A stretch of 22,033 nt of DNA from Methylocystaceae bacterium (GTDB lineage: Bacteria; Pseudomonadota; Alphaproteobacteria; Rhizobiales; Beijerinckiaceae). Below are positions 1-6,924 of the stretch, piece after piece. Positions within the stretch are counted from its first letter, which is position 1. Each line of letters begins with the position of its first letter. Made by a program: the position numbers and the translations under genes. The notes beneath the pieces were generated by a model. The model had not been told where the DNA came from and made no database searches. It saw nothing but the letters and a program-made list of their open reading frames with translations. The stretch spans positions 15,719 through 37,751 of the forward strand of contig PLZT01000167.1 in the NCBI GenBank assembly GCA_003152255.1, written 5' to 3'.

Positions 1-2499
1 CTTGGCCTGCTCGATCGCCTCGATCGCCTCGCCGAGCGAAGCCTTCGGCGCCAGGTTGAACGAGATCGTCGTCGCGGGAAACTGGCCGAAATGACTGAGC
101 AGCAACGGCGCCGATTCCTGCCGCGTCGATACGAAGGCCGCGAGCGGCGCCTGGCCGTTGGTGGTCGAGGACGACGACGGCAAATAGATCGCGGAGAGAC
201 TGTCGACCCGGCTTTGCAGCGACGGATCGGCCTCCATGATTACGCGATACTGGTTGGACTGCGTGTAGATCGTCGCGATGATGCGCTGGCCGAAGGAATC
301 ATAGAGCGCATTGTCGATGGTCGAAGGCGTGACGCCGAATCTCGCCGCCGTCGCGCGGTCGATTGTAAAGTTCACCGCCATGCCGTTCTGCTGCAAGTCG
401 CTCGCGACATCGGCGAGCACGGGCGACTGCCGCAGCCGCTGCACGAATTGCGGGGTCCAGCGCTGGAATTCGGAGCCGCGGGGATTTTCAAGCACGAATT
501 TATATTGTGCGCGCGTGACGCTGGCGTCGATCGTCAAATCCTGCACCGGCTGCATGTATAGCGCGGCGCCGGCGATGTGGGCGGTTTCCTGCCTGAGCCT
601 GCGAATGATCTGGCTCGCGGAAAGATCGCGCTGATCGAAAGGCTTCAGGGCGATGAGAAAGCGGCCGGCGTTCGGCGTCTGGTTGGTCCCATCGACGCCG
701 ATGAAGGAGCTCAGGCTCTCGACATCCGGGTCCTTGAGGATCGCGTCGGCGAGTTCGCCCTGCAGCCGAGTCATTTCCGAAAACGACGCGCTCTGCGGCC
801 CCTCCGATATCGCCTGGATGAGGCCGACATCCTGAACCGGGAAAAAACCCTTGGGGATCGCTATATAGAGCCCCGCCGTCACCGCCACGGTCGCCAGCGC
901 GACAATGAGCGTGGCGGTTTGATGATCGAGCACGACCTCTAGCGCCCGGCCATAATGTTCGATGATTTTTTTGAAGCCGCGGTCCGCCGCGAGATCGAAG
1001 CGGTTGCGTTCGGCGTCGGGGCGATGATGGATGAGCCGCGCCGACATCATCGGCACCAGGGTCAGGGAGACCGCCGCGGAGATCACGATCGTCGCGGCGA
1101 GCGTGATCGCGAATTCATGGAACAGCCGTCCAGTCACGTCGCCCATGAACAGCAGCGGAATCAGCACCGCGATCAGGGAGACGGTCAGCGAGATGATGGT
1201 GAAACCGATCTGTCCCGAGCCGCGCAACGCCGCCTGCATCGGCTCTTCGCCGCCTTCGACATAGCGGGCGATGTTCTCGATCATCACAATCGCGTCGTCG
1301 ACGACGAAGCCCGTCGAGATCGTGAGCGCCATGAGCGAGAGATTGTCGAGGCTGAATCGCAACAGATACATGACGCCGAGACAGCCGATCAGGGACAGCG
1401 GCGCGGAGAGGCTGGGGATGAGTGTCGCCGCGAAGGTGCGCAGAAAAACGAAGATCACGAGAACGACGAGAATGACCGCGAGGCCAAGTTCGAATTCCAC
1501 ATCGGCGACGGAGGCGCGGATCGTCGTGGTGCGATCGTTGATGGTGTGGACTTCAACCGCGGCCGGAAGGTTCGCCTTAATCTGCGGCAAGAGCTGCTTG
1601 ATGTTGTCCGCGACTTGAATCACATTGGCGCCCGGCTGGCGCTGAACGTTCAAAATGATCGCCGGCGTGCGGTTGCTCCAGGCCGCGAGAAATCTGTTCT
1701 CGGGCCCCTTGATGACGTTGGCCACGTCGGACAGACGCACCGGATTGCCGTTACGATAGGCGATGAGGATGGCCTTATATTCCTCGGGCGTCGTCAGCTG
1801 GTCGTTGGCGTTGATGCTCGACGCCTGCGCCGGGCCGTCGAAATTGCCTTTCGGCATATCGACGGTGGCGTTGCCGATGATCGTGCGCACGTCGTCGATG
1901 TTGAGGCCATAGGCGGCGAGCGCGCGCGGGTTGATCTGCACCCGCACCGCGGGCCTGTGGCCGCCGCTTATGGTCACGAGTCCAACGCCGGGCTGCTGCG
2001 AGATTTTTTGCGCCAGCCGCGTCTCGCTCAAATCCTCGAGATCGATCAGCGAGAGGGTCTTTGACGTGACCGCGAGCGTTAGAATCGGCGCGTCGGCGGG
2101 ATTGACCTTGGCGTAGATCGGCGGCGCCGGCAGATCCGCCGGCAAAAGATTGTTGGCCGCGTTGATCGCCGCCTGCACTTCCTGTTCGGCGACGTCGAGC
2201 GTAATGTCGAGATTGAATTGCAGCGTGATGATCGAGGCGCCGCCGGAACTCGCGGACAGCATTTGATTGAGGCCCTGCATCTGGCCAAGCTGCACTTCGA
2301 GCGGCGCCGTGACCGCCGAGGTCATGACCTCGGGGCTGCCGCCCGGATAAAAGGTTTGAACCTGGATCGTCGGATAGTCGACCGCCGGCAGCGTGGCGAG
2401 CGGCAACAGGCGAAAGGACGAGGCGCCGGCGAGCAGGATCGCGACCATGAGCAGGGTCGTCGCGACCGGGCGCAAGATGAAAGGCTCTGAAACATTCAT
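1..2499 (-). CDS. RND efflux pump inner-membrane permease, MdtB/MdtC type (3' end outside window)
   Basis: This is a proton-driven inner-membrane pump of the AcrB/MdtB/MdtC (HAE1-RND) family, which exports drugs, detergents or similar compounds through a periplasmic adaptor and an outer-membrane channel. Translating the minus strand from ATG 2497-2499 gives 833 codons with no stop up to base 1, so roughly the last fifth of a usual ~1,030-residue pump is missing. The protein opens with MNVSEPFILRPVATTLLMV, the usual first membrane helix, followed by the pore-domain stretch LPAVDYPTIQV. The TM4 motif VVDDAIVMIENIARY carries the proton-relay pair Asp401-Asp402. The start lies 31 bp after the stop of the adaptor gene, so the two are almost surely co-transcribed. 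A second RND gene beyond the left edge would make an MdtABC-like operon, but this cannot be seen here. The substrate is unknown. Confidence 0.95.
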   Translation of the reverse strand, partial: MNVSEPFILRPVATTLLMVAILLAGASSFRLLPLATLPAVDYPTIQVQTFYPGGSPEVMTSAVTAPLEVQLGQMQGLNQMLSASSGGASIITLQFNLDITLDVAEQEVQAAINAANNLLPADLPAPPIYAKVNPADAPILTLAVTSKTLSLIDLEDLSETRLAQKISQQPGVGLVTISGGHRPAVRVQINPRALAAYGLNIDDVRTIIGNATVDMPKGNFDGPAQASSINANDQLTTPEEYKAILIAYRNGNPVRLSDVANVIKGPENRFLAAWSNRTPAIILNVQRQPGANVIQVADNIKQLLPQIKANLPAAVEVHTINDRTTTIRASVADVEFELGLAVILVVLVIFVFLRTFAATLIPSLSAPLSLIGCLGVMYLLRFSLDNLSLMALTISTGFVVDDAIVMIENIARYVEGGEEPMQAALRGSGQIGFTIISLTVSLIAVLIPLLFMGDVTGRLFHEFAITLAATIVISAAVSLTLVPMMSARLIHHRPDAERNRFDLAADRGFKKIIEHYGRALEVVLDHQTATLIVALATVAVTAGLYIAIPKGFFPVQDVGLIQAISEGPQSASFSEMTRLQGELADAILKDPDVESLSSFIGVDGTNQTPNAGRFLIALKPFDQRDLSASQIIRRLRQETAHIAGAALYMQPVQDLTIDASVTRAQYKFVLENPRGSEFQRWTPQFVQRLRQSPVLADVASDLQQNGMAVNFTIDRATAARFGVTPSTIDNALYDSFGQRIIATIYTQSNQYRVIMEADPSLQSRVDSLSAIYLPSSSSTTNGQAPLAAFVSTRQESAPLLLSHFGQFPATTISFNLAPKASLGEAIEAIEQAK

Positions 2500-2530
2500 C
2501 GACTTTCGCTCGCTCGTGACCGCCGCGGGA

Positions 2531-3736
2531 CTATTTTCGCGGCTGTGGTTGCGCCGGGCTCTTGGCCTCGTCAGGAATTTCGACGAGCGCGCCTTCGCGC
2601 AGCCGGTCGGTTCCTTCGGTCACGACGCGATCGCCGGGCGCCAGCCCGGAAATCACCTGCGTCATATCGCCATCGGTGGGTCCAAGCTTTAGCACGTGGA
2701 CGGCGACCTTATTGTCGGCGCCGACGACATAGGCATAGGCGCCGGGCGCGCCGCGCTGGATCGCCGCCGTTGGGATCGTGACGACATCGCGCAGCGTGTC
2801 TAGCAGCAGATTCGCATTGACGAATTGGCTCGGAAACAACTTCTTCTCGGTGTTCTCGAATTGAGCGCGCAGCTTGACCATGCCCGTGGTGGTGTCGACT
2901 TCATTGTCTATCGTCAGCAGTTGGCCGGTCGCCAGTTTCGTCACATTGGCGCGATCGTAAGCGTCGACCTGCAATGGAACTTCCGCGTTCACCTTGGGCA
3001 TGATGTTCGGCAACTCGTCCTCGGGGACTGGAAAAATGACGGTGATCGGTTGCAACTGAGTGAGGACCGCGATCATGCTGGTGGTCGAGGTCTGCACGTA
3101 ATTGCCGGGATCGACGAGACGCAGGCCCACGCGGCCGTCGACCGGCGAGACGATGTGCGCATAGATCAGATTGAGCTTCTGCGCGTCGATCAGGGCCCGG
3201 TCGGTCTTCACCGACCCCTCGTACTGCTTGACGAGATAGACCTGATCCTCTTCGGTCTGTCGCGCGATCGAATTTTGCCGCAACAGCGTTTGGTAGCGCG
3301 CCAGATCGATTTTCGCCTGGTCGAGCAGTCCCTGGTCGTGAACGAGCTGGCCTTCGTATTGCGCCTGTAAAATCTCGTAAGGGCGCGGATCGATTTGCGC
3401 CAGAAAATCGCCCTTCTTGACCATCTGGCCTTCGCGAAAGGCCACTTGCGTCAGCTGGCCGTTGATTTGCGTCACGACATTGACGGTCGCGAGCGGCGTC
3501 ACCGTGCCGAGGCCGTTGACGATGACTCTGATATCGCCTTTGCCGATGGTCGCGGCTTTGATCGAAACAGCGCTTTGCGTCTGTTTCGATTGCGTTTCCC
3601 GAGACAAAAACACCCGCGCCAACTCGTAGACGCCGAATATCAACAACAGGACGATGAGAACCCTCGGCGCCGCGCGCCGAATGCGCTCGCCGCGGCCGCT
3701 CTTGTTCCCCGGCTGTGTCTCTTCCGAAACCATCAT
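2531..3736 (-). CDS. RND efflux membrane-fusion (periplasmic adaptor) protein, MdtA-like
   Basis: This is the HlyD/AcrA/MdtA-type adaptor that joins the inner-membrane pump to the outer-membrane channel. From ATG 3734-3736 it has 401 residues, normal for the family. A basic N-terminus leads into one membrane anchor (RVLIVLLLIFGVYELARVFL, about residues 24-44). Next come a first lipoyl half-motif (INGQLTQVAFREGQMVKKGD), the typical IDPRPYEILQAQ start of the alpha-hairpin, a second lipoyl half (IVSPVDGRVGLRLVDPGNYV), and beta-barrel and membrane-proximal domains ending in a Pro/Gln-rich tail. The start is uncertain. Two ATGs are adjacent (3736 and 3733), with GGTGGA just upstream that suits the second one. 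A GTG at 3760 would add eight residues but has no clear ribosome site. It is the first gene of the pump operon and is divergent from the channel gene. Confidence 0.93.
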   Translation of the reverse strand: MMVSEETQPGNKSGRGERIRRAAPRVLIVLLLIFGVYELARVFLSRETQSKQTQSAVSIKAATIGKGDIRVIVNGLGTVTPLATVNVVTQINGQLTQVAFREGQMVKKGDFLAQIDPRPYEILQAQYEGQLVHDQGLLDQAKIDLARYQTLLRQNSIARQTEEDQVYLVKQYEGSVKTDRALIDAQKLNLIYAHIVSPVDGRVGLRLVDPGNYVQTSTTSMIAVLTQLQPITVIFPVPEDELPNIMPKVNAEVPLQVDAYDRANVTKLATGQLLTIDNEVDTTTGMVKLRAQFENTEKKLFPSQFVNANLLLDTLRDVVTIPTAAIQRGAPGAYAYVVGADNKVAVHVLKLGPTDGDMTQVISGLAPGDRVVTEGTDRLREGALVEIPDEAKSPAQPQPRK

Positions 3737-4045
3737 TCCACCGACTTGACGCTTAAGCACAAAGCCCAGCTTGGCGGTGCGTCGGCCACATCAACCGACT
3801 CAATTCGCACGCGCAACATGATCAAAAAGCCCGGTCCACGCAAGAAGGCGATTCTCGGCTAAACACAGAAAAAATACGCGCCTCGCAGTAATTCTGGGGA
3901 ATACCGACGCAATGTCTTGACGGAGCAAGATCACTATTGCAGCGTCAAACAAATACAGTCAGGCTTGCGACGGGTCGAGATTTTGGCCAAGCTTCGTCCA
4001 AAGGCCGTTAAGCTGCGCAATGGGCGCGAATCAGGGAAAGCCACG
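3737..4045. promoter_or_regulatory. Divergent promoter region of the RND efflux locus
   Basis: These 309 bases separate the adaptor (minus) from the outer-membrane channel (plus). I see no convincing gene in them. The channel frame stays open upstream to a TTG at 3917, but that segment has no ribosome site or signal-peptide logic, and the ATG at 4046 is much better. The region is less G+C-rich than its flanks and holds the inverted repeat at 3917-3948. It must contain promoters for both transcripts, but I cannot place -35/-10 pairs with confidence. Confidence 0.5.
3917..3948. promoter_or_regulatory. Operator-like imperfect inverted repeat in the efflux divergent promoter
   Basis: The arms are TTGACGGAGCAA (3917-3928) and TTGCAGCGTCAA (3937-3948), separated by 8 bases. 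The reverse complement of the right arm is TTGACGCTGCAA, so 10 of 12 positions match. Size and placement suit a dimeric repressor of the TetR or MarR type, which often control divergent RND loci. No regulator gene lies in the window, so the binding protein is unknown. A related TTGACGCT also occurs at 3746-3753, near the start of the adaptor gene. Confidence 0.4.
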
Positions 4046-5653
4046 ATGAGCGATCGAGTTGAGCGCGGCGAGTCGCGCGCCTCTGTCGCGGGTCACGCTC
4101 CTTCCCGCGCGCGGGAAGCTTCGGGAACGGCGAGAGGCGTGTTGCTTTTCGCGGCGGCCGCGGCGCTATCGGCCTGCGAGGTTGGCCCCGACTATGTTCC
4201 GGCGCTCGCTCCCATACCGCAGAATTTCAAGGAGTTGCGGGGCAGAGCGCTGAAAGGCTTCAAAGTCGCGGCGCCGCGGGAAAGCGTTGACGCGGGGCCA
4301 TGGTGGCTGGTCTATAGGGACCCCGTGCTCGATTCGCTCGAGCGCCAGGTTGAAATCTCGAATCAGACCGTCGCGGCGGCGGCGGCGGCCTATGAACAGG
4401 CGCGCACGCTGATTCGCACGGCGCAAGCCCAGCTGTTTCCTACCGTGACGGCGAGCTACAACGCCACCCGCACCTATACGGGTTCGGCGCTGCTCGGCGG
4501 CTCTTCCACGACGACGGCGAGCGGCGGCGCGGTCGTCTCCACCGGGAGCGGAGCGGCGACGAGCCTCCATGGCGTCACGACCACGGTATACACGACGCAG
4601 GCCGCGCTAACCTGGGACCTGGACGTTTGGGGGAAGATTCGCCGCCAGATCGAAAGCAATGTCGCGGGCGCTCAGATCAGCGCCGCCGATCTCATCAACG
4701 CCAAGCTTACGGCGCAAGCCCAGCTCGCGATGGCTTATTTCAATCTGCGCGCGGCCTACTCGCTTAGAAGCCTGCTGGAAAAGACCACGGCGGAATATAA
4801 AAAGACCGTGACGATCACGCAATATCAATACAAGGGCGGCACGGTCTCGGAGGCCGATCTCGTCAGCGCCGAGACGCAGTATATGTCGGCGCAGGCCGCG
4901 GCGATCAGCACCAATGAGACAATCGCGCAGTTGCAGCACGCGATCGCCATGCTGATCGGCAAGCCGCCGAGCGAGGTGAACCTGCCGCCGATGCTGCTTA
5001 CCGGCGCCATTCCGTCTTTCCCCGTCGGCGTGCCGTCCCAACTGCTGGAGCGCCGGCCGGACATCGCCGCCGCCGAACGCATGATGCAGCAGCAGAATGC
5101 GCTGATTGGCGTCGCGATCGCCGCCTATTATCCGGACGTCTCGATTTCGGCGGATTTTGGCTACACCGGCATGATGCCGCTTCCGATCAATCCGGCGCAT
5201 GAATTCTGGGCGATCGGCGGCATGGCGCTCGAGACCGTGTTCGACGGCGGCGCGCGCTCGGCGCAGGTCGACTCCGCGAAGGCGACCTATCTGGAAGCCG
5301 TCGCCAATTACCGCCAATCCGTCGTGACCGCGTTTCAGCAGGTCGAGGATCAGCTCGCGGCGATCCGCGTGTTGAGCGCGCAGCTCAAAGTTCAGGAGAA
5401 CGCCGTCGTCGAAGCGCGCAAGGCGGTCACGGTGTATCTCAATCAATATCGCGCCGGAGCCGTGGCTTTCACCTCCGTCGTGGTCGCGGAGGCCGCGCTG
5501 CTATCGGCGGAACAGGCCGCGTTGGCGACGCGGCAGAATCTCTTCATCGCCAGCGTCTCCCTGATCGAAGCGGTTGGCGGCGGCTGGGACAAGTCAAGGC
5601 TGCCGACGCCGAGTGAAGTCTCGACGGGAGTCTCGATCTTCCCGCAGTATTGA
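4046..5653 (+). CDS. Outer-membrane efflux channel lipoprotein, NodT/OprM family
   Basis: This is the TolC-like outer-membrane exit duct of a tripartite efflux system, here very likely partner of the divergent adaptor and pump. The product has 535 residues. ATG 4046 is chosen because AGGGAAAG sits 5 bases upstream and because it gives a proper lipoprotein leader: a basic stretch, the hydrophobic run GVLLFAAAAALSAC, and Cys44 followed by EVGPDY, the usual mature start of NodT proteins. Two outer-membrane efflux (OEP) repeats follow. The second contains the family hallmark LLERRPDIAAAERMM, and the C-terminal half ends with FIASVSLIEAVGGGWD. A Ser/Thr/Gly/Ala-rich stretch (about residues 147-185) sits where the first extracellular barrel loop is expected. 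It ends at TGA 5651-5653, 75 bp before the next plus-strand gene. Confidence 0.94.
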   Translation: MSDRVERGESRASVAGHAPSRAREASGTARGVLLFAAAAALSACEVGPDYVPALAPIPQNFKELRGRALKGFKVAAPRESVDAGPWWLVYRDPVLDSLERQVEISNQTVAAAAAAYEQARTLIRTAQAQLFPTVTASYNATRTYTGSALLGGSSTTTASGGAVVSTGSGAATSLHGVTTTVYTTQAALTWDLDVWGKIRRQIESNVAGAQISAADLINAKLTAQAQLAMAYFNLRAAYSLRSLLEKTTAEYKKTVTITQYQYKGGTVSEADLVSAETQYMSAQAAAISTNETIAQLQHAIAMLIGKPPSEVNLPPMLLTGAIPSFPVGVPSQLLERRPDIAAAERMMQQQNALIGVAIAAYYPDVSISADFGYTGMMPLPINPAHEFWAIGGMALETVFDGGARSAQVDSAKATYLEAVANYRQSVVTAFQQVEDQLAAIRVLSAQLKVQENAVVEARKAVTVYLNQYRAGAVAFTSVVVAEAALLSAEQAALATRQNLFIASVSLIEAVGGGWDKSRLPTPSEVSTGVSIFPQY

Positions 5654-5728
5654 GGTCAAGTCGCTAAAGCTCCCAGCTTGCCAATAATACCAAAACGTCC
5701 CAGATTTAGACTGAAACGGAGGGGGCGC

Positions 5729-6211
5729 ATGTCTCGGATCTTTAAGCCGATAGCCTTGCCGTTGATTTTTGGACTGATGTGGTCCGATGTCGCGCTATCG
5801 CAGGACATAACAAAATTCAACACCTTGGAAACCCATGCGCCCGCGACGATCGATGCAATCAAAATCTCGAACCGGAAGTTCGCGTTTCGCAAATTCACCT
5901 TGCAAAAATATGGCGGGCTGCAGTGGCCGATTATATCGTTCAACATGTCGAACAAAGGGCGCGTGACCATTAAGCGGATATACCTGCGAGCCGTTTTGAA
6001 GGCGCCCGGCAGGTCGGTTCCTTTTGCCGACAATGATGTCGATTACGCCATCCCAGGCGGCCTTGCGCCCGGAGAGTCTAAACATGTCGCCCTCGATGCC
6101 GACACTGTTGGCGATTGGAGTTCCGTCACCAAGGAAGCCCTCCACAAGGCGTCTTTCTTTCTAACGGTTACAGCGGTCGAAGACGCCGGCGGAAACAAGC
6201 TCGTCAAATAA
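5729..6211 (+). CDS. Secreted hypothetical protein
   Basis: The product has 160 residues of unknown function. ATG 5729 is preceded by GGAGGGGG with a 3-base gap, a strong ribosome site, and opens a plausible Sec signal peptide (MSRIFKPIALPLIFGLMWSD, cleavage likely after VALS). The mature part is short of Cys and rich in alternating hydrophobic and polar residues (FAFRKFTLQKYGGLQWPIIS, RVTIKRIYLRAVLKAPGRSV), suggesting a small beta-sandwich that acts in the periplasm or outside. I recognise no family. The frame remains open upstream to a TTG at 5678, which lacks a ribosome site. It follows the efflux channel by 75 bp on the same strand and could share its transcript. Base composition looks less G+C-rich than the neighbours, which may mean later acquisition. 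Confidence 0.75.
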   Translation: MSRIFKPIALPLIFGLMWSDVALSQDITKFNTLETHAPATIDAIKISNRKFAFRKFTLQKYGGLQWPIISFNMSNKGRVTIKRIYLRAVLKAPGRSVPFADNDVDYAIPGGLAPGESKHVALDADTVGDWSSVTKEALHKASFFLTVTAVEDAGGNKLVK

Positions 6212-6261
6212 TAGAACTCCCGCGGCGCGCGGCTTCGCGTAATCCGAAACCGACGCGACTT

Positions 6262-6313
6262 CCGGAACGCGGCCGCCAGTTGAGTCGCGCTGTTGTTGAC
6301 GGCCGCGATCCGG
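6262..6313. terminator. Candidate bidirectional stem-loop between convergent genes
   Basis: The arms CCGGAACGCGGCCG (6262-6275) and CGGCCGCGATCCGG (6300-6313) pair at 13 of 14 positions around a 24-base loop. The element lies between the stops of the plus-strand secreted protein and the minus-strand unknown gene, ending one base before the latter's stop. That placement fits a two-way transcription terminator. No T-tract follows on either strand and the loop is long, so it is not a classical intrinsic terminator. Confidence 0.35.
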
Positions 6314-6314
6314 C

Positions 6315-6893
6315 TCAATCGCGCTGGGGTCGAGCGAAGGCATGTTCGGGCCGCATCACGGGTTCGGGCGCCTCGACGCCGGCCTCGGTTGGTTCGGCCC
6401 GCGCGGCGGAGGAATTCGGGGAAACCAACTGCTCGCGCAATATTCGAATATTTCGATAGGTCGTTTCATGAATATAAATATGACCCCGTTCATCGCGCGC
6501 GAACAGCGAGGCGGTCGGGTCGTTTCGAACTTTCTGCAACGCGTGGGTGATTACATTGAGACATTCCGCGAGCTGTCGCCCGTCGTCGAGTTGCACGTGC
6601 CGTTGCATGTCGCCGAGGTTGAGGCCATGGAGCGACGGTATGCCCTGAGCGAGCGGTGTTTCGCGCGCCAACTCGAAGAAGACCTGCGTGACGACAAAAT
6701 TGCCCGAGATTAGATTGAAGATCTGGACCGCCTCGTCGATTGTGGTCGCGGCAAGCGCGTTGGCCTGCATCGTTGACGGATCGTGTTCGTGGGCCTGCGC
6801 GCCCAGCGCCTTGGCGATTTCATTCTCCATCCAGCGCCGCGCCTCTGGTGGCGCCGATTTAATTTGTTCCGCCGAAAACGTGAAGCTGGTCAT
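6315..6893 (-). CDS. Hypothetical protein downstream of the helicase
   Basis: The product has 192 residues of unknown function. ATG 6891-6893 (MTSFTFSAEQIKSAPPEARR) is preceded by GGGAGAGA about six bases away, so it is favoured over more upstream in-frame options that would run into the helicase gene. The protein is soluble and mostly helical, with no signal peptide or membrane segment. The N-terminal third resembles a short helical bundle. A middle part (VTQVFFELARETPLAQG) and a C-terminal helix (HETTYRNIRILREQLVSPN) precede an Ala/Pro/Glu-rich disordered tail. It starts 31 bp after the helicase stop on the same strand, so co-transcription is likely. I do not know whether it works with the helicase. 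I recognise no domain. Confidence 0.75.
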   Translation of the reverse strand: MTSFTFSAEQIKSAPPEARRWMENEIAKALGAQAHEHDPSTMQANALAATTIDEAVQIFNLISGNFVVTQVFFELARETPLAQGIPSLHGLNLGDMQRHVQLDDGRQLAECLNVITHALQKVRNDPTASLFARDERGHIYIHETTYRNIRILREQLVSPNSSAARAEPTEAGVEAPEPVMRPEHAFARPQRD

Positions 6894-6924
6894 GCATTCT
6901 CTCCCGTTTGTCCGTATTAACGCC

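Noticed and set aside
955..2064. Plus-strand open frame of 369 codons opposite the RND pump
   Set aside because: The pump is continuous on the minus strand from 2499 to 1 with family motifs. The plus frame is a low-complexity shadow.
4607..5446. Minus-strand frame of 279 codons opposite the outer-membrane channel
   Set aside because: The plus strand shows a full NodT lipoprotein. The minus frame is Arg/His/Asp-rich without any domain.
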